27,059 nt of DNA from M0108 sp049654905 (GTDB taxonomy: Bacteria; Pseudomonadota; Gammaproteobacteria; Chromatiales; Chromatiaceae), in NCBI GenBank assembly GCA_049654905.1, contig JBASIS010000059.1, forward strand, positions 1-27,059, read 5' to 3'. Of this stretch, positions 1 through 8,200 are shown one piece after another. Positions within the stretch are counted from its first letter, which is position 1. Each line of letters opens with the position of its first letter. Made by a program: the position numbers and the translations under genes. The notes below the pieces were generated by a model. That model saw only the letters and a program-made list of their open reading frames with translations. It made no database searches and was not told the DNA's origin.

Positions 1-2066
1 ATCTTCGCTGGGTCTGGAGATGCAATGCCTGCGGCGACAGCGGCACACGCTCCACTATGCCCGAACGCTGCCCAGACTGTGCCGCTGACGCAACCCAACT
101 CGTCCGAGCCCACTACCTGCAACCCGCGGGGTTTGCCGTGGACTTGAGGGAGCAGCCTCACAATGACGTCAGCGTTCCGCAGTACATACCAGTACGTGAC
201 CCACTGATCTCTCTCGCTGGCACAGCCTGGATGAACCTGCCCGATGTCGCGCTGGGGCGATACCGTACCAGTACCGAGGGCCAGCTCTTTCAGCGCAGCG
301 ACGGTCTCCACGGCGAGGGATACGCGCTGTGCCTCCGTTGCGGGCGGGCGGATTCGATGCTGATGCAAGGGGAAGTGCCGAAAGGCTTCAAGGACCACAA
401 GCGCTTACGGGGCGGCAAGCTGAATGATCGGGAGCGGGCTTGCCCCGGTAACGACGAGCCGTGGGCGATCAGCAAGGGGCTCATTCTCGGCGTCACCACC
501 CGAACGGATTTACTGGAACTACAGTTGCGCGACCCAGGGACTGGGCGCCCCCTCGACCGCACTGCGGCCTATACGCTTGGTGTCGCGTTGCGCCGGTCGC
601 TGTGCCAGAAACTCGGCATCGAGGAAGGCGAAGTAGGAACAGCAGCACTCCCAACCCGCGACCGCGATGGCACGCCAGCCTATTCTGTGTACTTGTTCGA
701 CACCGCGAGCGGAGGCGCAGGCTACTCGAGCCAAGCCCCCATGCTGCTGCCCGAGCTGCTGCGTGACGCCCGCGCCGTCCTGGAGTGCCCCCGCTGTTGC
801 GACAACGCCTGTCAGGCGTGCTTACTGACTGTTGACAGTCAGCATCAACTCGATAACCTGAACCGGCACGCGGCCCTCGACCTGCTCTCCGTGAACTTTC
901 TGGACGCCCTTGCCCTTCCGCAATTCTTGAGGGCATTCGGTGAGCACACCCACTTGGAGATGGAACCGCTTCCGCTCGCCCTTAGCAGGGAATGGCAGCG
1001 CTTGCCAGCTCGCGAACTGCGGGTCCACCTGGGCGGAGATGCGGATCGCTGGGAGCCGCTCGCATGGTCCTTGCGCCACGATCTCGTTCGTTTCTTTGAG
1101 GCCGGCGTGACCGTCAGGCTACTGCTCCCACAACGGACTTTAGCTGACCTGCAGGACAGCCAACGGGGCGAGCTGGCCGTACTCGCCAGCTTCTCCCGCG
1201 CGGAGGTTTACGAGACGTCGGTCCCTGCCACCGCCGGCGGATTGCCCCTTTGTATCGAGCTTGCCGCCGAGGATCAGGTGGTCGGGTGGGCCGCAAGCGA
1301 TCCGGCAGCGCTCGCGCCAGCGCCCGGTTGGGGCAGCGGGGGCCAGGGCTGGTCTTATGTCCGTGCTGTGGGACGGGGGCTGACCCCTCTCCCCGCGGGG
1401 GCCCGCCAGCTGGCTCCCGACGCGCTTCGGCCATCGTCGACGGGCTTGGTGGAAATTCGCATCGGGGAGGAGCTGGACGGCCCCTCCGTCCGGTTCGGCG
1501 AAGGTGCTTGGAGCCTGGTGAGGGACAAGGCGCCCGTACTCGCACAATGGCTCGACGGAGTCCATCCCCTTAAGACCGTGCAGTACACCGATCGGTACCT
1601 GCGCTCACCCCTCGCACTGCACCTGCTCGGCTCGTTACTCATGGCGCTTAGGCACTATCCCGGCGGTATCTCGCACGAGACCACCGTCACTGTGCAGACC
1701 GCCCGTATGGAGCGCTTCACACCGCAGGAACCACAGGTGGTGCATCACGACTGGCGGGATGCCGAAGATCGTCGCCTCGTCGCGACGACCCTGCTGCGTG
1801 GTCACTCGGGGGTCTTCATCTGGATCGATGATGAGGAAGGGCGGCGCCTACCCCACGCCCGCGAGCTAGAACTTGAGTGGAGCGACGGCCGCCGGGCGCT
1901 ACTTCGGCTCGATCAAGGCGTCGGCTTTTGGCGAACCATGGGAGGCCGCACAACATTTCCCTTTGCGGCGGACCCGGCACGGCAGGGGGAGGCCCTGCGT
2001 CAGCTCAGGCTAAGGATCGCGGCCATGAATCACGAATATCCGACGCTTTGGTACATTGGCACATAG
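1..2066 (+). CDS. DUF1998 (MZB-type) defence protein, 5' end missing
   Basis: The reading frame is open to the left edge (frame beginning at base 3), so the ATG at 57 is internal. Residues just before and after it form a CxxC...CxxC zinc ribbon (CNAC / CPDC). A DUF1998 region follows, with LGVTTRTDLLEL (about 487-522), FDTASGGAGY (696-725) and a cysteine cluster CPRCCDNACQAC at 786-821. DUF1998 is found in DISARM DrmB and at the C-terminus of large DEAD/DEAH helicases of Druantia, Dpd and DISARM-like loci. Whether a helicase domain lies upstream cannot be seen. About 390 residues follow the cysteine cluster. They include an alpha/beta stretch faintly like a phospholipase-D fold without HxK motifs, and a conserved-looking DRYLRSPLALHLL helix near 1594-1629. 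The gene stops 254 bases before the SNF2 helicase on the same strand. It could be a DrmB-like subunit or the tail of a second giant helicase. Confidence 0.8.
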   Translation, partial: LRWVWRCNACGDSGTRSTMPERCPDCAADATQLVRAHYLQPAGFAVDLREQPHNDVSVPQYIPVRDPLISLAGTAWMNLPDVALGRYRTSTEGQLFQRSDGLHGEGYALCLRCGRADSMLMQGEVPKGFKDHKRLRGGKLNDRERACPGNDEPWAISKGLILGVTTRTDLLELQLRDPGTGRPLDRTAAYTLGVALRRSLCQKLGIEEGEVGTAALPTRDRDGTPAYSVYLFDTASGGAGYSSQAPMLLPELLRDARAVLECPRCCDNACQACLLTVDSQHQLDNLNRHAALDLLSVNFLDALALPQFLRAFGEHTHLEMEPLPLALSREWQRLPARELRVHLGGDADRWEPLAWSLRHDLVRFFEAGVTVRLLLPQRTLADLQDSQRGELAVLASFSRAEVYETSVPATAGGLPLCIELAAEDQVVGWAASDPAALAPAPGWGSGGQGWSYVRAVGRGLTPLPAGARQLAPDALRPSSTGLVEIRIGEELDGPSVRFGEGAWSLVRDKAPVLAQWLDGVHPLKTVQYTDRYLRSPLALHLLGSLLMALRHYPGGISHETTVTVQTARMERFTPQEPQVVHHDWRDAEDRRLVATTLLRGHSGVFIWIDDEEGRRLPHARELELEWSDGRRALLRLDQGVGFWRTMGGRTTFPFAADPARQGEALRQLRLRIAAMNHEYPTLWYIGT

Positions 2067-2320
2067 GCCCATCGGACCCCCCGCCTTTCTCCTCTGGCCC
2101 GATCCTTACAGCCCCGGGCCGGAAATTGGCCAGGAAGGGCCCAAGGCATGGGTGTAAGATCGGCTGCGCAGGCAGGGGGATTACCCAGTCGGTTTTCGCC
2201 TGTACCCCATTTAGTGCTTCAGGAAACGCTTGCCTCCCGCGGTTTGGCAGGATTGTTTCCATGGATGTCCCAGGTTATGCCTCTTGCCATCCCTAGAGGG
2301 TCAAGGAAACAGGACTGGAG
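2067..2320. other. intergenic gap before the SNF2 helicase
   Basis: These 254 bases contain no convincing gene. An imperfect inverted repeat (GGAAAC at 2222-2227 with GTTTCC at 2255-2260, and inner TGCC/GGCA) lies about 60-100 bases before the helicase start and might be a leader structure. I see no good -35/-10 pair. The helicase has AGGA at 2311-2314, six bases before its ATG. Confidence 0.4.
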
Positions 2321-5188
2321 ATGCACCGCAGATTTGCACCAGGGGCACGCGTCACCGTTCGCGACGAAGACTGGGTCATCCGCCGCATCGACTTGAGCGA
2401 TGACGGCGGCCACGCCTTGACCTGCGATGGCCTGTCCGAACTGGTGCGAGGCACCTCGGCCATCTTCCTCGACCGGCTCGAAGACGCCATCCAGGTCCAC
2501 GACCCCGCTCAAACCGAGCTGTTCCAGGATACCAGCGACTACTTCACCGACAGCCTGCTGTATCTCGAAAGCCAGCGCCTGCGCACGGTCGCCAACGACC
2601 AGCACATTCACCGCGCCCACCAGGCGGTGATGAAGCGCGCCGACTACCAGCGGGTGCCGGCGGAGAAGGGACTCAAGCAGGTGCGAACCCGCATCCTGAT
2701 CGCGGATGGCGTCGGCCTGGGTAAGACGCTGGAAGCCGCCATGCTGGCCACCGAGTTGGACATCCGCGGGCGGGGCCGCCGCATCCTGGTGGTCACCCAG
2801 AAGAGCATGCTGACCCAGTTTCAGAAGGAGTGGTGGTCCCGCTTCACCATCCCGCTGGTACGGCTCGACTCCGCCGGCATCCAGCGCATCCGCAACAACA
2901 TCCCATCCGGGCATAACCCCTTCAACTACTACGACAAGACCATCATCTCGATGGACACCCTGAAGGGGAACAACGAGTACCGCAACTACCTGGACAAGTC
3001 CCGTTGGGACCTCATCGTCATCGACGAATGCCAGAACGTCGCCGTGCGCAAGGGCGACTCGGGCTCATCCCTGCGGGCGCGACTGGCCAAGAACCTCGCC
3101 ACCAAGTCCGACACCCTGATCCTGCTCTCGGCCACCCCCCACGATGGCTCGCCCAACAGCTTTGCCTCGCTGATCTGGCTGCTGGACCCCACCGCCATCT
3201 CCGATCCGGACGACTACACCCGCGCCGACCTGGACCGCAAGGACCTGTTCGTGCGCCGGTTCAAGAAGGACATCAAGGGTCAGGCCCAAGGCCAGTTCCT
3301 GGAGCCCGTGACCCGCCGCCTCTCGGCCCGGGCCACGCCGCAGGAAGAGGCTACATTCCAAGCGGTCCTGGAGATTCCCTTCACCCAAGAGGGGGAGCGC
3401 GCCCAGGGCAAGCAGGCTGAGCTGCAGCGCGTCGGCCTGCAAAAGACCCTGTTCTCCAGCCCCGCCGCGGCCAGCAGCTACGCCCGCAACCGCATCGACA
3501 AGCTGCGCCGTGGACCAGCGCCGTCGGGGGCGGAAAAGGATGAGATTTCCGCCTTCCAGGCCTTGTTACAGACCCTGGAAGGCATCACTCCGGAAGGCTT
3601 CAGCAAGTACCAGCGGCTGCTGACCGCGCTCGGCGACCCCGAGGCCAAATGGACGGGCAAGGACAGCAAAGACCGCTTGGTCATCTTCTCCGAGCGCATC
3701 GAGACCCTGAAGTGGCTCATGTCCAGACTTCCTGGTGACCTGCGCCTCAAAGAGGATGCCTTCACTGTCCTGGACGGCGGTCTCTCCGACATCGAACAGC
3801 AGGAGATCGTCGAGCGCTTCGGCCAGGAGCACGACAGCCTGCGGGTCCTGCTGTGCTCCGATGTGGCCTCGGAGGGGCTGAATCTCCACTACTTCTGTCA
3901 TCGGTTGGTGCACTTCGACCTGCCTTGGTCGCCCATGGTGTTCCAGCAGCGTAACGGCCGGGTGGACCGTTTCGGCCAGCAGGATACCCCGCGCATCGAC
4001 TATCTGCTCACCGAATCCGAGATCGAGACGGTCAAGGGGGATCTGCGCGTCATCGCGGTCCTGGTGCGCAAGGACGAACAGATCAGCCGCAACATCGGCG
4101 ACCCGGCCTCCATCCTGCGCAAGCACAGCGTCGACGAAGAGGAGCGCCTCGTGGCCGAGGCACTGGCCAGCGGCATGAGCGCCGAGCAATTCGAGCACGA
4201 GTGCATCGAACAGGCCGCGGCGCAGGACGACGACGAGGACTGGGAGGCGGCCCTCTTCGGAACGGTGCAAGAGGCGCCACCGGCTGCCATCACCCCGGAG
4301 CCCCACCGCTTCTTCCCGGACATCTACGCCTTCGCCAAGCACGCCATCAGCAGGATTCCCGAGGCGGAGGGCTACCGCATCGACGAACAGGCCCGGATGC
4401 TGCGCCTCACCCCGCCCGCGGATCTGCGCCGCCGGCTGCGGCGCCAACTGCCCGCCGAGGTGTTGCGTGAGACCGACGAGTACGTGCTCTCCGCACACCC
4501 CGGCCTGGTCGAGGAGTCCATCCAGCGCGCCCGCGAGCAGGACCGGCAAGGCGCCACCTGGCCCGACATCCAGTTTCTCTGGCCCCAGCATCCGATCTGT
4601 CAATGGCTGATCGATCGGGTCATCGGCAACCTGGGCCGCCGGCGCGCCCCGGTCATCGCCAGTCCGCATCTCGCGGCGGACGAGTGCGCCTTTCTGATGC
4701 TGGGCCTGATCCCCAACCGCAAGGGCCAGCCACTGATCGCCGAGTGGCAGGCGGTCGTCCGCCGCCGTGGGGAGGACTATGCGATTGAAGACTTCGACGC
4801 CTTCTGCGCCCGCGCCGGTATTACCGAACGCGGTCTGCCCAACGCCCTGCGCCTCCTGGACCTGACGCCGCTGCAACAAACCATGGGCGACGCGGTTGCC
4901 ACCATGCAGTTGCACGTCGAAGATCAGGTCAAGCGCTTCAGCGCCGCGCGCGCCGAGGAGGTGAAACAGAGGCTTGCGGAATTGGACGAACTGCGTGGCG
5001 CCCAGGAGCGTCAATTGGAGCTGCGCCTGGCCAAGGTGCTCGACTCCATCAGAACCGGTCGCCGGGCGCGCCGCATGAAAGACATCGAGGATGTCTTCAC
5101 CGAGTACGGCCAATGGGTCAAGGACAGCCTGGAGGTGGAGCCCGTGCCCTTCGTACAAGTGCTCGCGGGCGTTAGGGCGCAGCGTTAG
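2321..5188 (+). CDS. SNF2-family helicase/translocase, DISARM DrmD-like
   Basis: This 955-residue protein is a predicted ATP-driven double-stranded DNA translocase acting in the cytoplasm. A small N-terminal beta-rich segment (GARVTVRDEDWVIRRID, residues 8-24) is typical of SNF2 proteins of the HepA/DrmD type. Walker A is GVGLGKT at 130-136, motif II is DECQ at 235-238, and motif III is SATP at 270-273. The second RecA domain carries SDVASEGLNL from residue 513 and QQRNGRVDRFGQ from 542, a complete SF2 set. The last 350 residues are charged and helical, probably for partner binding. The ATG at 2321 follows AGGA with a 6-base gap. The methyltransferase starts 14 bases downstream, so the two are probably co-transcribed. 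SNF2 helicase followed by adenine methylase matches the drmD-drmMI order of class 1 DISARM. A related assignment would be DpdE of deazapurine systems, but no deazaguanine genes are visible here. Confidence 0.9.
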   Translation: MHRRFAPGARVTVRDEDWVIRRIDLSDDGGHALTCDGLSELVRGTSAIFLDRLEDAIQVHDPAQTELFQDTSDYFTDSLLYLESQRLRTVANDQHIHRAHQAVMKRADYQRVPAEKGLKQVRTRILIADGVGLGKTLEAAMLATELDIRGRGRRILVVTQKSMLTQFQKEWWSRFTIPLVRLDSAGIQRIRNNIPSGHNPFNYYDKTIISMDTLKGNNEYRNYLDKSRWDLIVIDECQNVAVRKGDSGSSLRARLAKNLATKSDTLILLSATPHDGSPNSFASLIWLLDPTAISDPDDYTRADLDRKDLFVRRFKKDIKGQAQGQFLEPVTRRLSARATPQEEATFQAVLEIPFTQEGERAQGKQAELQRVGLQKTLFSSPAAASSYARNRIDKLRRGPAPSGAEKDEISAFQALLQTLEGITPEGFSKYQRLLTALGDPEAKWTGKDSKDRLVIFSERIETLKWLMSRLPGDLRLKEDAFTVLDGGLSDIEQQEIVERFGQEHDSLRVLLCSDVASEGLNLHYFCHRLVHFDLPWSPMVFQQRNGRVDRFGQQDTPRIDYLLTESEIETVKGDLRVIAVLVRKDEQISRNIGDPASILRKHSVDEEERLVAEALASGMSAEQFEHECIEQAAAQDDDEDWEAALFGTVQEAPPAAITPEPHRFFPDIYAFAKHAISRIPEAEGYRIDEQARMLRLTPPADLRRRLRRQLPAEVLRETDEYVLSAHPGLVEESIQRAREQDRQGATWPDIQFLWPQHPICQWLIDRVIGNLGRRRAPVIASPHLAADECAFLMLGLIPNRKGQPLIAEWQAVVRRRGEDYAIEDFDAFCARAGITERGLPNALRLLDLTPLQQTMGDAVATMQLHVEDQVKRFSAARAEEVKQRLAELDELRGAQERQLELRLAKVLDSIRTGRRARRMKDIEDVFTEYGQWVKDSLEVEPVPFVQVLAGVRAQR

Positions 5189-5202
5189 TCCCAGGATCAG
5201 CG

Positions 5203-8200
5203 ATGGACACAGCAGACAAGTTCGACGTCTTCCCGGGCATCGCCAACGAGAGCGAGTTCTACAGCCACCACTTCTTTGCCCACGTCTTTCAGTCGCGGAT
5301 CAAGGATTGGCTGCAACAGCGTGCCGGGAGCGAGGTGGAAGCCGATCCGCCGGCCAAGCGCCTGGCGCGCCTTGCCGCCCCCTTCTTTCAGCACCATGCC
5401 CGCTACCCCGCGGATGAGAGGTTCGCCGCCCAACTGCAATGGCACCGGGACCTGCATCGGGACCTGCTGCGGGCGCTCGGCTACGTCATCAATCCCGAGG
5501 AACAGGAATGGGTCGGCGGCCAGCCGCTCCCCGTCTGGGCCCAGGTGGGTAAGACCGCTGGCCTGCCGGATCTGGTCGTCCTACCCGCCTTCAATCCCGA
5601 CCAAAGGCCCCGGTACCCAGAGCAGACCACCGACCCCCTGGACGCCACCCTCGATGCGCGGCACTTCGACATCGAAGAGGTCCCGGGGGCCTATATCGCC
5701 AAGGGCAAGAAGACCCCGCGCCCCTTGGCGGAAATCCTCTCCGATGCCCTGTTTGCCGCCGATCACCCGCCGCGCTTCGTCCTGGTCGTCGGCGAGGTCG
5801 AATGGATATTGATCGACCGATTCAAGTGGCCCGCCAACCGTTTCCTGCGCTTCGACCTGACGGAGATCCTGGGCAAGAAGGCGCCCGCTACCCTCAACGC
5901 CTGCTACGCCCTGTTGCACCTGGAGGCCCTCTGCCCGGAGGCCGGCGAGGGGCTGCTCGACACCCTGGACGCCGAATCCCACAAACACGATGCCGGGGTC
6001 AGCGAAGACCTCAAATATGCCCTCCGCGACGCCATCGAGCTGCTGGGCAACGAGGCGGCGCGACAATTGATCCAGGAGCACGGCTACAGCTACACCGGCA
6101 CCCTCAAACCCCTGAACGCCAGCCAGCTCAGCACCGAGTGCGTGCGCCTGGTTTACCGACTCATCTTCCTCTTCTACATCGAGGCCCGCCCCGAGCTGGG
6201 CTACGTCCCCATCAATCGGAGCGACGTTTACACCCGCGGCTACAGCCTGGAGCACCTGCGCGACCTCACCCTCACCGACCTGCACACCACCCAAGCCCAA
6301 CAGGGCGGCTATTTCGACCAGACCCTCCGGAAGCTCTTCAACCTGGTGGCCGCGGGGACCGCCCCCAACCGCCACCGGGCGCAGCCGGTCCTGACCGGCT
6401 CGGCCACCCTCAACGCCTTCGAGCTGGCGCCGCTCGACAGCCGCCTGTTCGACCCCGCCAGCACGCCCCTGCTCAACAAGGTGCGCTTCCCCAACCACCT
6501 CTGGCAGGCGGTGCTGCGCGGCCTCTCCTTCGCCAAGGACCCCAAGACCCGGCGCACCCGCCGGGTGAGCTACCAGGCCCTCTCCATCAACCAGTTGGGG
6601 GCGGTTTACGAGGCCCTGCTGTCCTACCGCGGCTTCTTTGCCGCCGAGGATCTTTACGAGGTGATGCCGGCGGCCAAGGAGCCGACCACCGCGGCGGCCG
6701 ACGACGAGACCGGCGAGGGCGAGGAGGGGAGCGCGAACGAGGAAGCCTACGGCGGCACCACGGATCTGCTTGGCAACGGCTGGTTCGTCACCCGGGATAA
6801 GATCGGCGACTACCAGAATGGGGAAAAGGTCACCTTTACCAACGCCGAGGGCCGCAAGGAACTGCGGGTCTATCCCAAGGGCACCTTCATCTATCGGCTC
6901 GCCGGGCGCGACCGCCAGAAGAGCGCCAGCTACTACACCCCCCAGTCACTCACCCAGTGCCTGGTGAAATATGCCCTCAAGGAGCTACTGGCGGGCAAGA
7001 CCGCCGACGAGATCCTGACCCTGCGCGTCCTGGAGCCCGCCATGGGCAGCGCCGCCTTCCTCAACGAGGCCGTCAACCAACTCGCCCAGGCCTATCTGGA
7101 GCGCAAGCAGCAGGAGCTCAAGCGTCGCATCCCCCACGACCAGTACGCCCAGGAGCTGCAGAAGATCCGGATGCGCCTGGCCGACGCCAACGTCTTCGGG
7201 GTGGACCTGAACCCCATCGCCACCGAGCTGGCCGAGGTCAGCCTCTGGCTCAACGCCATCTATGGCGAGGCCGACGAGCAGGGCCGCCCCAAGCCGGCCC
7301 GGGTGCCCTGGTTCGGCTATCAGCTCTTCACCGGCAACTCCCTGGTGGGTGCCCGCCCCCAGGTGTTCCGGGCGAGTCAGCTCAACGCCCCGAGAAACTT
7401 CAGGGGACCGGACGGCAAGTCGGTCCCCAACCCCCAGTGCTGGCTCCATGCCGTACCCCGGCGCCTGGCCCCGGTTGAGCCGCGCCGGGACGACGACATC
7501 TATCACTTCCTGCTCCCCGACGCGGGGATGTGCGACTACGCCAACAAGGCGGTCAAGGAGTACTTCGGCGGCGAGCTGGACCGGGTCAAGACCTGGAAGA
7601 AGGCCCTGCTCGGTCCCTTCTCCGACCTGGAGATCCGGCGTCTGCGGCAGCTCAGCGCCAAGATCGACGCCCTCTGGCGGGAGCACGCCCACCAGTTGGC
7701 CCAGGACCGTGCCCGCACCGAGGACAGCCTGCCGGTCTGGCCCGACAGCGATGAGGGCCGCATCAGCAGCCGGGCCAGCAAGGAGGCCGCCCGCAAGGCC
7801 GGCATGTTGAGCGAGGATGGCGACATCGCCACCCCCTACCGCCGCCTCAAATTGGTGATGGACTACTGGTGCGCCCTCTGGTTCTGGCCCCTCGCCCAGG
7901 CCAACGCTCTCCCGACCCGCACCCAATGGATCACCGAGGTCGGCGCCATCCTGGAAGGCAACGTCATGGACATCGACGAGCAGCGGGAGCTGGACCTTGC
8001 CCCCAGGCCCGCCAAGGTGGAACGGCAGTATCTGGTCCCCGAAGTCCAGCCCTCCCTGTTCGACGACCAGCCGGGCCAACTGCCCTTGGTCGCACCTGGC
8101 GCCGAGAAGACCCTGCACGACCGTTACGGCGAGCTGCGCATCAAGCGCCTGCGCGAGCACTTTCCCCGCGTCATCCAGGTCGAGGCCCTGGCGACCCGTT

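Noticed and set aside
57..59. ATG as start of the first gene
   Set aside because: The frame is open to the left edge and a zinc-ribbon CxxC pair spans this codon, so the true start is outside.
3566..5158. Antisense open frame of 530 codons in the SNF2 gene
   Set aside because: Shadow of a well-supported sense gene.
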